From Echinarachnius parma (lineage: Eukaryota; Echinodermata; Echinoidea; Clypeasteroida; Echinarachniidae), in NCBI GenBank assembly GCA_037951105.1, contig JBAMJV010004352.1:95718-159717 (forward strand): a DNA stretch of 64,000 bases. The letters run 5' to 3'. Positions 10,137 to 21,863 of the stretch are shown here, in pieces; the first letter of the stretch is position 1, and each line of letters starts with the position of its first letter. Under the pieces are notes generated by a model that saw nothing but the letters and a program-made list of their open reading frames with translations, searched no databases and had not been told where the DNA came from. The translations under genes and the position numbers were made by a program.

Positions 10137-11627
10137 CAGGCGCGCCGGAAGCAGTTTTGGATTGGGGGGGGGGGGGGCAAAACCCCAAGGGGGCTCACAA
10201 TTTGTGTGTGTAGGGGCTCATGCCCTATCACACTCTGGATTGCCAACTTTGAGCCAGATGTGAGAGTGAGACATTGCGAGGGAGCGAAGCGACTGATCGG
10301 GGGGAGGGTGTGAGAGGGGGGTGTCCCCCTCCCAAGGTAGGGAGCTTTTGCATTTTTGGACTTGAAATTGTGCAATCTGGTGCATAGGAAAATAGGAAAT
10401 TCGGCTGTATTTGGGAAAGCGTGATATGATTTTATCGACCAGGAAGTTTTAATATATTTTTCACGTAGAAAACAAATAATTGACACACTAATAAATATGT
10501 TCCCCAAGGGGGGGGGGGTTGACCCAATGACGATGCGTCCACGAGCCGCGAAGCGGCGATTTTTTTTGCTATTTTGACCCCCCGTAAGTGATGTCTTTTT
10601 GCTAAGTGGGGGGGGGGGGGGGTTTGACCCAATGACGATGCGGAGCATCGTCCACGAGCCGCGAACCAGCGATTTTTTTTGCTATTTTGAACCCCCGTAA
10701 GTGATGTTTTCCACATTACATTTTCACTTGGCAGCCCAAGGGGGGGGGGGGGGGGGGGGTTAAACACCCTAAACCCCCCGTAGATCTGCCACTGACCCCA
10801 AAACACACACACAACAACATAAGCCATAATTATGCAACATTATGTATGATCCAACAACACACATCCAATACTGAGTCCCGAGGTGCGAAGCGCCTGAGGG
10901 CTGGGGCAGGGAGGGAGGGGGAGGGTTTTGGAGGGGTATCCCCCTCCCACGGTAAGAAAGATTTTGCATTTATGGACTTGAAATTCGGGCGTAAGATTAA
11001 CTGTATCTGGGAAAGCGTGTTATGATTTGATATATTTTTCACGAAGTAAACAAATAATTGACGCACTAATAAATATGTACCCAAACTCACACATAAATAT
11101 TGTATTTAGTGTCATATACAATTCCAACATAAACCATATGGCGCATTTATTATCCAACAACATGGCCTACAGCCAATAATGAATCCCGAGGGAGCGAAGC
11201 GACCGAGGGCGTGGGCAGAGCCAAAGAGGGAGGGTTTGGGAGGGGGTATCCCCCTCCCACGGGAAAGATTTTGCATTTATATACTTGAAATGGTGCAATT
11301 TGGTGCACTGCATGCCATACCTGTGAAGGATATTTAGAATCCGAGTTAAACAAAAAAAGAATAAAATGTCTATGCTCTCATCAGATGTTTACAACAAACT
11401 GAGATAATCTGTTCGCGCGCGAAGCGCGCAGCGAAAATTGAAAATGGTTGTATTAACTAGTTTTTAAACGTAAGCTCATACATTTTATTGTGTCTTTCCC
11501 ACTCTTTTTTTTTTTTTGGAGGGGGGGGGGCTTTTGGGGGGGGCAAAATTGCGTTTTGCCCCCCCACTTTTTGGATTGGGGGGGGGGGGCGGCCGCCCCC
11601 CCTGCCCCCCCACTTCCGGCGCCTATG
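10137..11627. mobile_element. hAT-like inverted-repeat element, second copy, opposite orientation
   Basis: It starts CAGGCGCGCCGGAAGCAG and ends CTTCCGGCGCCTATG, the mirror image of the copy at 4373-7347. Perfect 8-bp direct repeats ATGACCAC lie at 10129-10136 and 11628-11635. Inside are several G-rich subrepeats. A unit of about 110 bp containing TGACCCAATGACGATGCG occurs twice (about 10511-10610 and 10620-10705). There is no transposase, so it is non-autonomous. The G tracts produce long open frames full of P, G and K that should not be annotated as proteins. Confidence 0.88.
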
Positions 11628-11635
11628 ATGACCAC

Positions 11636-12148
11636 TCTGGTTTTTTGGTTGGTTGGTTTGTCGTGCTTTTTTGGACACGCTCAATCAATCATGACTATTT
11701 ACACGTACGTACATCTGGGTACGAATAATGCAGCCTATAATTGTTTTGAACCCGAGTCGATCGACCTAGGCAAAATTTAGTTAATTTTTTTTTTTTTTTT
11801 TTTTTTGTAGACACACTCAATCAATTATGATAATTTAAATAATCATACTTACATAATTTAAATTATATGGGGTTAGAACTTTCCAATCCATACCCTTGTC
11901 ATGTTCTTACATGGTGCTCTAACGAATGGATACTGTGTAAAATGATCAGAATGTTACTTTTACTGTTCTTATTTTTTGTTGTTGTGTATGGAGATTCTGA
12001 ACGCAAAGACATTTAAACAGATATGATTGTATAAACATTACTAATATATATTAATTCCCCACAGTCATAACTGACCACTTTAGCGCAAGACAACATCAAG
12101 AGAATGATAATACTACTATTTTGTACTAACAACACTAGCTACCATGAT
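11636..12148. other. Gene-free, AT-rich stretch
   Basis: A T run at about 11786-11808 and otherwise unremarkable AT-rich sequence are present. No exon or element boundary is recognised. Confidence 0.4.
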
Positions 12149-12363
12149 CAGTGGCGGAGCGGTCGGACTGATTGGGGGGAGCACGCAAAATTATTGGGGG
12201 GGGGGGGGGCACACCTTATGTTTGTTTGTATATTTGTTCTAAAAATGTCCCAATATGTTTCTATTGTTTTTTCTTCAAATTATGGGGGGAGGGGAGGGGG
12301 GGGGGGGGTTGGGGGTAACGCGCCCTTCGCCCGCCCCACCCCCTCCCCGTCGCTACGCCATTG
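12149..12363. mobile_element. MITE of the CAGTGGCGKAGC type
   Basis: It begins CAGTGGCGGAGC and ends with GTCGCTACGCCATTG, an imperfect inverted terminus, and is filled with G tracts. Such termini are common in hAT-type MITEs. No target duplication is clear here, so the superfamily is tentative. Confidence 0.6.
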
Positions 12364-12419
12364 ACAGGATTGTACTAAGCTCATTGGCATGACACCCCCC
12401 CCCCCCCCCCCCCCCCATG

Positions 12420-12572
12420 CAGTGGCGTAGCGTTTTCGGGCTGATTAGTGGGGGGGGGGGGGGGGGGGGCGGGCGCACGCGAAGGACCCACCCACAGAAA
12501 TACAATATGGACCCACCCTCACCCCCCCCCCCCCCCCTGCCCCCCGCCCATGCCCCGTAGCTACGCCACATG
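12420..12572. mobile_element. MITE of the CAGTGGCGTAGC type
   Basis: CAGTGGCGTAGC at the left and GCTACGCCACATG at the right enclose a G tract and a C tract. It is a neighbour and likely relative of the element at 12149. No target duplication was resolved. Confidence 0.6.
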
Positions 12573-13019
12573 TACACTCGTTCGGAGTTTGCACCCTACT
12601 CTGTTGATACATTACACAATGACAATAGCACGGACCAACGTGCACTCTTCTACTACACTATTTACATACACGAGAAATGAACGGAGGATTCCTCGATCAA
12701 GACCGCAAAAGTGTATAGTCATGATATGTGTGTACATACAGACCAAACATAATGCTACTGAAATATACATTATTCATACCAGCGTCTGGATCTCGTGTTG
12801 ACTGCTTGAAAGTGAATATTAATATTGTTTTGGTAAAGTATTTAGAAGGACCACGCGGTGCTCGCGATATATTAGACCAGTAAGAGTATGTATCATTGTA
12901 AAGAGAGGACCTCAATTTGACGTCCTATCCGAAAGACGGAGCTTCCCTTTTCACTCCAAAAGCGGACCCAGCAGAGGCAGGTTTCATCATAAGACTATAA
13001 TACGCGTCGTGTTTGAAAT

Positions 13020-13214
13020 GGGGTCCGCTCGCTAGTCATAAGGACCGCTATTCATAACGTGTAACTTCCTATACTATGCTTTATGAATAGTGACCCTCTT
13101 TTCATTTTATGATTAGCGGTCCTTCACGTATATGAAGTTACACGTTATACATAACGGTCCTTATGACTAGCGGCCCTTATGACTAGCGGTCCTTATGACT
13201 AGCGAGGTTACCCC
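13020..13214. mobile_element. Foldback MITE in the UGT promoter region, 8-bp target duplication
   Basis: The ends are GGGGTCCGCTCGCTAGTCAT and the complement of GGGGTAACCTCGCTAGTCAT, flanked by perfect 8-bp repeats TTTGAAAT (13012-13019, 13215-13222). The body is built of CGCTAGTCATAAGGAC-like subrepeats in both directions, so the whole element can fold. It ends about 155 bp before the UGT start codon. A second copy in inverted orientation lies at 17068-17264. The 8-bp duplication suggests hAT. Confidence 0.88.
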
Positions 13215-13277
13215 TTTGAAATTGTAATGATTTTTATCCACATATGGTCAATAGATCAGGGTTAACTCTGAACAGGA

Positions 13278-13285
13278 TATATATA
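13278..13285 (+). promoter_or_regulatory. Candidate TATA box of the UGT gene
   Basis: TATATATA lies 84 bases before the ATG at 13369, a plausible core promoter distance if the 5' leader is short. No transcription data are available, so this is positional inference. Confidence 0.35.
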
Positions 13286-13368
13286 GCAGAAGTGGTTTAG
13301 GATATAATAAGTCTTGACCCTATAAGTTCGTGCTCCCGTGGACAACTATTGTTGAGTGACAAACAAAA

Positions 13369-13824
13369 ATGGCCCGGTTGGTGCGGACTGGATCCGGTCC
13401 TGGACCTGCGAAAGTATCCAACGTGGTTTCCGCTACAACGTTCATCATACTTATCCTGATAGCTAACCAAGCGGACGTGGCCTCGGCGGCGAAGTTTCTT
13501 CTTGCATCCACGGGCCTCATGAACGTGGCCAGTCACTACATGGGACTGACGTCACTCACTCAGGTATGAAAGGCCCCTTCTGTAAAAATTCACATGGACT
13601 TGAAGAGTTAATAAAAGTAGAAAAAGAGGGCAATCAAATATGTAAGTACATGTATTAGTGTCTCATAAAGGAGGACATTAACCAACATTTGCACGACGCG
13701 TACTGGTTCATAAATCATGGTATGTAATATATTCTTGAAACTCAACGTGCCTCATATAATTATGAGGGCTTTTGTTGAAAGGACTTAATTATTAACGTTT
13801 TTTTATTTGGGATATCCCCGTCCC

Positions 13825-13859
<35 letters not shown>

Positions 13860-16800
13860 CGCTTCGCGCCCTCGGGCTTGGTCGCTCCACTCCCTCACAT
13901 CAAACCACCACTTCTCACAGCATATCTACGCCACTGCACATGTGCACACTGCTGCACAATCAAACACCCTGGTTGGCGCTAAAAAAACCCCAACATAAGC
14001 ATTCAGTCAGTCAGCATGGTCAGACGGTAATGTTTAAGTGTCACAAACAGTCTGAGATATTTCATGTTTTTACATCATGCAGCAGAAAGAATATTGTATA
14101 CTCCGCACAAAAAGAAACTGGACACTTGTTTAAGTTGAAATATTTAATATTTATGTGCGACAGAGTGTACATTATCATATATCAAATTAAAGGAAATTTA
14201 GTTCTCTACAGGCAGAATAAATTAAAGGTGTAATCGTTCATGCATGAACTGCCATGATCAGTTAACAATAGCAAGGTCTGTTTTCAAAAATAGCAAAAAT
14301 AATGGATGGCCGCACCATTCGACTGCAATGAATAAGCGTCTTGTTTGAAACAAGATGTGCGAGGCAAGTCTTTTATGACACCATTCAACCTTATTGTCAT
14401 TAACAAACACCAAAAATACACATTTTCCAATAAAACAGGGCCAGGTTATGAGAACATCAACATATTGGTCTGTTTTTGAGGCATAAAGCTTGCCTGTTGC
14501 ATGTGTCCCTTGCAATTTCAACTATAGTTACCTAGATAAGTGACATGTTAGAGACTGACCAAATGGTTGACCAAGGGTGACATCCGATTTTGAAGATCTT
14601 TGGACTACGGTAGAATTCTTGAGAACAATTTATACGGCTTGGTACGAACAGTCACGTCACGTTCACGTTAACGTCACGTGAACGGTTCTGTACCTTTTGT
14701 GAAACAGGTCACCCAAATCTACGAAGTGTAGGGTAAAGTGACCCAACAATTTGTCGTTTTCCATGCCGGTAAAACTTGAAGTGTCGCGTTAACCAAATCG
14801 TGACGTGAGCGTTTAATCAAGATTTTTTAAATTGCAAACGCTTGTTACTAAGACTAGACATACACGCTCAAAGAGATTTAAAAATGTCGACGAAAATGCC
14901 GATACCCCCTTATCAAATCTTTTCAATCATTATGTTTATAATATGTACGTACATAATTCAGAGTAATCTGAGACGATAATATGCAGTTCTGTCATTTAGG
15001 TAATGTACAACCATACCACTTGCATTATTTGTCTTGTTATTGGAGTATTTCTAAAGACGTGTCGTGCGTGGATTTTGGCAAATGTTGATTTCCAGCTGAA
15101 TTGCTACACGCAGCGGACAATTCAGTTCGCATACGCCTGAAGTTCCCGTGCTCGACGTCTGAGCGTACTGGCCCTTAACGGCGTTGTATGTGCATGCCTG
15201 TGAAAGTGAGTGAGTGAGTGAGTGAGTGGGTGAGTTGCAGTGATCAATGAGTTTAAAAGTAATAAAACAATGATTTGATTAATAGTGTTTAATTATGGTT
15301 ATTGAATCGAGTCAATCTATAAATCAGTCATAATAAACAATCAATTAATCAGTCAATCATTATAATGAAACAATCACACCAACCAATCAATATTAAATAA
15401 ATCAATTAATGTATTTGACATTCGAACTAGCTACTTGTAGGCAGTGGCGTACCCAGGATTTTTTCAAGGGGTGGGTGTGAGGGGGGGGGGGGGATATTTC
15501 GTCAGACAAATTGAAGTAAGCGGGGGGAGTGTGGGTAGGGGGTGTCCGTAGAAAATGACCGCAGCCGAGGACGAGACCAGGACCGGTCACAAATTTCGAG
15601 GCCGAGACCAAGACATTTTCTTGAATTATGTAAGGGGGTGGGGATGGGGGTAGGGGGTGTCTATCCCCCTGCCCCCAGGCCTGTGTACGCCTATAATTGG
15701 TATTTACAGTATAGGTAGGACGGGTTCGTTCACGATTAAATTTACCGAGAATTAGTCTCTTCTCAACGACAATTTACATTAATTTGTTTTACGCAAGCGC
15801 CAATTTACGTGAGCTTTCATGAATTGCATATAGTATATCTACAAACTGTTGGGTCACGTAACCCAACACTTCGTAGATTTGGGTGACCTGTTTCACAAAA
15901 GGTACAGAACCTTCACGTGACGTGACGTGAACGTGACGTGACTGTTCGTACCAAGCCATTTATACCAAGTTTCATGCTGAAATGAGGGCATAAACTGTAG
16001 TTTCGACGAATAAAACTTTTGATGAAATCAAAACCTACAACGTTCACAATTTGTCTTCATTTACACCTTTTCTATTGAGATGAAACTAAAAAAGATCACA
16101 TTTGTAATGAAATAATTATGCTATGTCATGAATATAGCGTTTATATCATGCTTGTCAACATTAAAATGGTTGAATGGATGTTCCATTTTTGCTATTTTTG
16201 AAAACAGACCTTGCGGTGGTTAATTGACCGTGACAAGTCATGCATGAATGATTTCTCCTGGATTCTATGCTAATATCGAAGAGGGTTATTTTATCTTTAA
16301 TTTGATATACAATAACATATATTTTAACGTTAACACATATGAGATATGTTGTCTTAAAAAAGTGTATATATGGGTGAACGTATACAGGATTTTGAGCCGT
16401 TGTGTATATAGCAGAAGCCATTAGCACTAGGTGACCGCGTTTACAGCACATGTATAAGACAAGTAAGCTAAAAGTCAAGTCTCAATTGTTCATGTTGAGA
16501 ATTTAAACCTCTTCTCCGCATGTATGTTGACACAAACTGCTTTCCATACTATTACTAACACAGGTACTGGTTGACAGGGGACACGATGTCACACTTCTTG
16601 CAATGGAAGGCCTTGGGAACAAAGGTATAAATTCCTTATCTTTTAGTAGCTTCAACGCAATTGCATTGCACTGTCAAGTGCGTAGATAGTCCGTTCTGCA
16701 AAGAAACTATTCTATAATCATGGTTCAAATAAAGGAGCTTGTTATCACGAGCACCGACAGGTTATAATAATTAATATATATAAAGAATATATTGTTAATC

Positions 16801-19800
16801 TGAAGGGTTTACACGAATTTCATGGACATGCTAATGACTTAATAATGAATACTTAAAATAATAATTTTTGAGAATGATATTATATCATTTCAAAAATCTT
16901 CCAACGATATTGGTATGTGATTGAAGTCTCAAATATCACTTTTGGGAGAAAAAAATATAAAGGCAATGGATCACTTTAATGAGCTTTGTATGAATGTATT
17001 TATACCACGATTATGATACAACTGTGGTCAAAGACATAACTAACTAGAAGAACTACATGGATTATATGGGGTAACCTCGCTAGTCATAAGGACCGCTAGT
17101 CATAAGGACCGCTATTCATAACGTGTCACTTCCTATACGTGAAGGACCGCTAATCATAAAACAAAAAGGGGGTCACTATTCATAAAGGCATATGGTATAG
17201 GAAGTTACACGTTATGAATAGCGGTCCTTATGATAGCGGTCCTTATGACTAGCGAGCGGACCCCGATTATATTGATTTTGTATTGAAGGGTTCCTGCCGC
17301 GATCCTACACGTCCAACATCACCTACCCAAATCCGAAAACCAAGGAGGAGCTGGATGACCTCGCCAACAGTAAAGCGACCTTCATGGGCTCCGTCGCGAA
17401 CATGTCGCTCTGGGAAATCATCGGGAACGCCGAGATACGCAAAACCCCTGCCATGGCCTACTTCGGTTGCTTCGAACTATTCAAGCACGACGACGTCCTT
17501 GCGAGGCTGAAGGCGGAGAACATTGACGTCATTATCAGTCTTCCCGTCATAGAATTCTGCGACGCCGTCATCGCTGCGTACCTCGACGTCAAGTTGATCG
17601 TGCTGTTAGGATCGCGACGATCACCCGCCTACCACGAAGGTAAACACAATCCAAATCACTGTATTCAATTTTCTAAAGTACTTTAGATTTTTTATTGGGA
17701 GGTCCATTCTTCCACCACGGTTTACGTCATGATGTAGATTCAGGGCCTAGCGACCGATTGGGTAGCTGCCTTCGTTGCGTGACATCCTGCAAAGATCTTC
17801 CATCTGCTCAAACCGTGGGTGACAGATCAGACCTCTAGTCATATTGCAACCATATCACAACTTTTGTTTTTGGTTCACGTTATACTCGTTTCATTATAAG
17901 CGCTCATCTATCAACATGATCAATCAGTAATGGCTTGAACACATCTTTGAGGTATAATATGAAATTTGAAATGATCGGGAACACCGAGTCACCGACAGTG
18001 TGTTATCCTGAGGCATTTAGTCCTCCCTACCGTGGACGTACCGACCTTCGTGCATTGGTCGGTCATGTCGGTAGTGTTGTTCTGAAGCATGTGGTATTTA
18101 CTATAACACGTGGGTGCATCGACCGAGAACCGGTCGGGAATCAGTCGAGAATAGTTGTGCCAATTCCAAATCAATTAATAACATTCTTCATAATTCCGAT
18201 TTAATTTTGATAAGTGTTTAGACAGCCACATCTTTTACTTACCATTTGTTTATTATTATTATTAAGACATTTTTTAAAATCTCTTTATCATGAAGTAGAA
18301 AACTGAACAGCAGTCATATAACCATTATGTTCTATGTTTGTTCCTTTTTATGGAAATTATCAAGGACTTGTCGGTATGCCCATGCCGAATTCATACGTCC
18401 CTAGCAACGACGTCCCGGCCGGACTGTCGGACCGAATGACCTTCCGAGAACGCGTCCTGAACTTTCTCATTGGATATGCGGGCCGCCCAATCGCGGACTA
18501 CTTTATTTTGTACCGACCGATCGGTCAGCTACAGGCGTTGCATGACATCCGCAAAGACCTCACCCCGCAGCAGATCGTCAGGCGCGCGGACCTCTGGCTT
18601 GCCCACCACACCTGGGCGCTGGAGTACCCGCATCCCACCGTGCCGAGCTGGATCCCCATCGCAGGTTACACCATCAAGGACCCCAGACCGCTCCCGGACC
18701 ACCTGGAGACCTTCGTACAGGGATCAGGAGAGCACGGTTTCATCGTATTTACGATGGTATGGTGATTTGATTACGGTATTACTTGGTTTTATGGGAGTTT
18801 TTATTATATTTTATAGTATTACTATTAGTGATAATAGTTATTGGATTACTACATAAGCACCCTTTCAAACATAATGTTGTTACTAATGACGACCTTAGCC
18901 TTCTGGACATAGCAACCAACTTTGTTTTAGCAATCTGACTGGTTGTCACTGTGAAACGTCCGTCAATCTGCATTAAATATTAAATTATACAATTGATGTA
19001 TCATAATTACATGTTACGCACTAGTTGACTTCTGTTATAATATGGCGAGTGCAAGACGTAAATATCTTCTCGTCTCTATATCTGTTAAATCGATTTTCAT
19101 CGCCACCACCATGACCACCACTACCATCCTCATCCTCTTCCACCTTCTCTTTCTTATCTTTGTCGTCATCATCATCTTCATCATCATAAGGAATCACTGT
19201 CCAAATGACTCCGTTCGTCTTGATATGCAGGGTTATACAGTCTCGCCGACTATTGAACTCTTGACAGCTGTCTGAGATGTACCGTATTGTCTTCGTTATC
19301 AGTATCTTCATCCTCACCACCAAGAATCACTGATGATTTGCTCCTTTCACTATCACAGGGTTCCACAGCTTTACTTACTAGTGAGTCACTGACTGACATG
19401 TTCCTGAAGGTATTTAGTGAGTTACCACATATAGTTCTCTGGAGACACAAGGGCACACTGGTCCGTAACCATAGCAGCAACACCCTTACCTCCGACTGGT
19501 TGCCTCAGAAAGACCTCCTCCTCCTCCTCCTCCTCATCATCATCATCGACATCATTATCATCACCACCACCATCATCGTCATCATCATCATCATCATCAT
19601 CATCATCACAAATGATATTATCCAAATGATTCCATTGGCCTTTATTTACAGGGTTCCACAGTCTCGCTATCTAGTGAGCTATTGACACACTGACAGCTGT
19701 CTGAAGTTTCCTCAACCTCACACCAGCACATTAAAGATTTTGATGTGTTCCCTTTTCTATAACAGGGTTCGACAGCCTCGCTTACTAGTGAGTCGCTGAC

Positions 19801-20755
19801 TGACATGTTCGTGAAGGTCTTCAGCGATTTGCCACAGAGAGTTCTCTGGAGGCACAAGGGCACGCTGGTCCGTAACCATAGCAGCAACATCCTCATCTCC
19901 GACTGGTTGCCACAAAACGACCTCCTAGGTAAACACACAAACCAAAAACCCACTTATCTATTACTTGTGTTGCCTTTTCTTGAATATGGTATACTTTAAA
20001 ATAGCACACCACCAGAATAATATTGTGGCATTATATGATTTTTTTTCGAAAATTGCGCGAATATTTCGCGAAGTCCCTATAGTATGCAACCGTAGTATAA
20101 TAATTATTGATGATTATGTATTCATGATTTGTTTTGTACACAAATATAAATGTTCCAAATTCCCTCTCTGGCAACCTCCTGCGTATAAGAATTTTATTAA
20201 CGTTGATTGTATTGCGATGACGATAATAAATAGTCTGAAAAGGTATGCACACTACTAATAATTACCGTTGTACCAATAACCAATAAGTCAAACCATACAA
20301 TCTCTTTTAAAAACCGATTCAACCCATCCTAAATATTAATAGAAATCATAATTCATCTCATTATCTCCTGCAAAATGTCTGACCCTCAGCCCACCCAAAA
20401 GTGCGAATGCTAATCTACCACGGTGGCAGCGCAGGCCTCCACGAGGCGATTCACCACGCGGTTCCGCTGCTCCTCATACCTCTAGTCGGCGACCAGCACA
20501 AGAACGCACATCTGGTAGCAGCGAAAGGAATGGCGCTGGTGATGGACCGCAACAATCTCGTCGAAGATCAACTGCGGACAAATATACACAGACTTATACA
20601 GGATCCCAGGTAATCGACTAAATCGGTTTCATGACACTTGCCTCCGTGACAATTGTTCAAAATGTAAACATACACATAAACAAAGATGTATACCTAAGCA
20701 GCACCCTGATACTAAACCTAAATCAAACCCTAACCGTAATAACTTTCAGTCAATC

Positions 20756-20819
<64 letters not shown>

Positions 20820-21725
20820 GTCAATCAATCTATCGCTCTATCTATCGGCCAAATTATTAATCGACCAATGAATAAAGGAACCAGTCAACCAATCTTTCGA
20901 TCAATGAATTAATCAATCAACCTATTAAAACTAACTATTTTTACATCTAATTTCTTAAAAGACCTTTCCTTATTATTGACACATGGACGCCGTGTTAAGC
21001 CCGGCGCAGACAGAGCCGACTCGACCCGATCCGACTGGTTTTCAGTCAGGCTAGAGTCAGTTTCGCTCAGTCGGAGCCGATCCAACATGTTGTATCGGCC
21101 TCGAATGACCTCCGACTGGCACTTGACTGGAAAAAACAGATTCCTGAGGCAGCACATACTGAGTTAATCAGGCTGAAAACCAGTCGGATCGGGTCGAGTC
21201 GGCTCTGTCTGCGCCGGGCATTAGACTCGGCAGAGTGCAGACTATGTAAAACATCTCTATCACCATGATCACAAATGATAATGAATTGCAGTTTCTCATT
21301 TTCTTTCTCAATTGTTGGAAAGGTTCAATGTCTGTTATAGTTTGTGGAAATCTGATATTTTTAACAAAAAAAGGAATTGGAAGTCAGAGAGATCGATAAA
21401 TGTTCCTAAATTCGGACTTCCTTATTCTTCATCAAAATTCTGCAGCTACAAAGAAAATGCAACAAGGGTATCTGCCATCCTTCGTGACCGGATCACGAGC
21501 CCGCTGGACACGGCCATCTTCTGGATCGAGCACGTCGTCAGATTCGGCGGCGATCACCTCCGCGTTCGCGCCGTCGATATGGGCTTCATTGAGCTGAATT
21601 CGCTGGACGTAGCCGCATTTCTAGTCACCATCTCGCTTGTCTGGGCATACGTGACCTATCTTGTAACGAGGACATGTTGCAGCTGTATTTCGCGGTTGCG
21701 AACTACAAAGCAGAAGAACGACTAG
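13369..21725 (+). CDS. UDP-glucuronosyltransferase-like protein, seven coding exons
   Basis: Exons: 13369-13563, 16564-16624, 17289-17639, 18365-18756, 19766-19928, 20402-20609, 21446-21725. All introns are GT-AG and the joins keep one frame of 549 aa, the usual UGT length. An N-terminal hydrophobic stretch (about 19-32) looks like a signal peptide. H56 in ASHYMGL is at the place of the catalytic base. The family signature spans residues 392-419 (IYHGGSAGLHEA...PLVGDQ), preceded by SDWLPQ. A single membrane helix (about 510-530) and a C-terminal KQKND match a type I ER protein with KxKxx retrieval. Known role of the family: transfer of a sugar from UDP-sugar to small lipophilic acceptors in the ER lumen. 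Odd points: the acidic partner of the catalytic His is not obvious (DVIISLP where the family has ADA), and exon 5 is duplicated. The substrate cannot be inferred. Confidence 0.92.
14150..16340. repeat. Large inverted repeat in UGT intron 1
   Basis: The left arm (about 14.15-14.80 kb) and right arm (about 15.84-16.34 kb) are inverted copies. Examples are CTGTTTTCAAAAATAGCAAA with its complement at about 16189-16208, and GGTCACCCAAATCTACGAAG with its complement at about 15872-15891. Within both arms lies a run of ACGTGA-type hexamers. The spacer holds unrelated sequence, including the G-rich MITE at 15442. It is probably an old long-inverted-repeat transposon. Exact ends and the target duplication were not resolved. 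Confidence 0.72.
15442..15692. mobile_element. G-rich MITE of the CAGTGGCGTACCC type
   Basis: It begins CAGTGGCGTACCCAGG and closes near GTGTACGCCTATAA, with G tracts inside. The same opening and closing motifs bracket the much larger G-rich block at 25466-26530. It lies in the spacer of the intron-1 inverted repeat. Ends are approximate. Confidence 0.55.
17068..17264. mobile_element. Foldback MITE at the 3' splice site of UGT intron 2
   Basis: This is an inverted sibling of the element at 13020-13214. It starts GGGGTAACCTCGCTAGTCAT, ends AGCGAGCGGACCCC, and is flanked by perfect 8-bp repeats GATTATAT (17060-17067, 17265-17272). Its right end is only 24 bp from the first base of exon 3 (17289). 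The polypyrimidine/branch region of that exon therefore lies mostly within the target-site duplication and a few bases after it. Confidence 0.88.
19140..19520 (+). pseudogene. Duplicate of the UGT exon 5 region without a splice donor
   Basis: 19359 onward repeats exon 5 (19766-19928) with an intact CACAG acceptor and an open frame starting GSTALLTSESLTDMFLKVFS and including WLPQ. Where exon 5 ends CTCCTAG/gtaaac, this copy runs into CTC and ATC triplet repeats (19515-19610), so the donor is gone. A shorter fragment of the exon start (19231-19280) precedes it. The same order (ATC repeat, fragment at 19652, exon at 19766) recurs about 410 bp later, which points to one block duplication. It probably is not used in mRNA, or it would give a truncated product. 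Confidence 0.82.
19652..19706 (+). pseudogene. Partial exon 5 fragment preceding the real UGT exon 5
   Basis: GGTTCCACAGTCTCGCTATC after a TTTACAG acceptor-like end resembles the first 50 bases of exon 5 but diverges and has stops. Its twin is at 19231. It is most likely a relic of an earlier partial duplication. Confidence 0.65.
20751..20826. repeat. (AATC)n microsatellite in UGT intron 6
   Basis: A run of about 17 nearly perfect CAAT/ATCA tetranucleotides, with interrupted copies continuing to about 20915. An open frame of repeated SINQ residues here is a repeat artefact. Confidence 0.9.
20996..21223. mobile_element. Foldback MITE with ~50-bp near-perfect arms in UGT intron 6
   Basis: The left arm begins TAAGCCCGGCGCAGACAGAG and the right arm ends in its complement near 21223. 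The arms match through the stretch GACTCGACCCGATCCGACTGG. High arm identity suggests a recent insertion. The target duplication was not resolved. The ends resemble the CTAATRGCCCGGTCA ends of the element at 59378. Confidence 0.75.
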
Positions 21726-21863
21726 TAACCGGTCTAAGTCTTAGGAGGAATCAATAGAGTTATAAGAATATAATATGAATCTGGGAGGGTGGGGCTGGGG
21801 GGAGGGGGGCTCAATCAGAAGAGTTTGAAGTTTGAAGGTCTGTATTTTGGTCTTGAAGATTAA

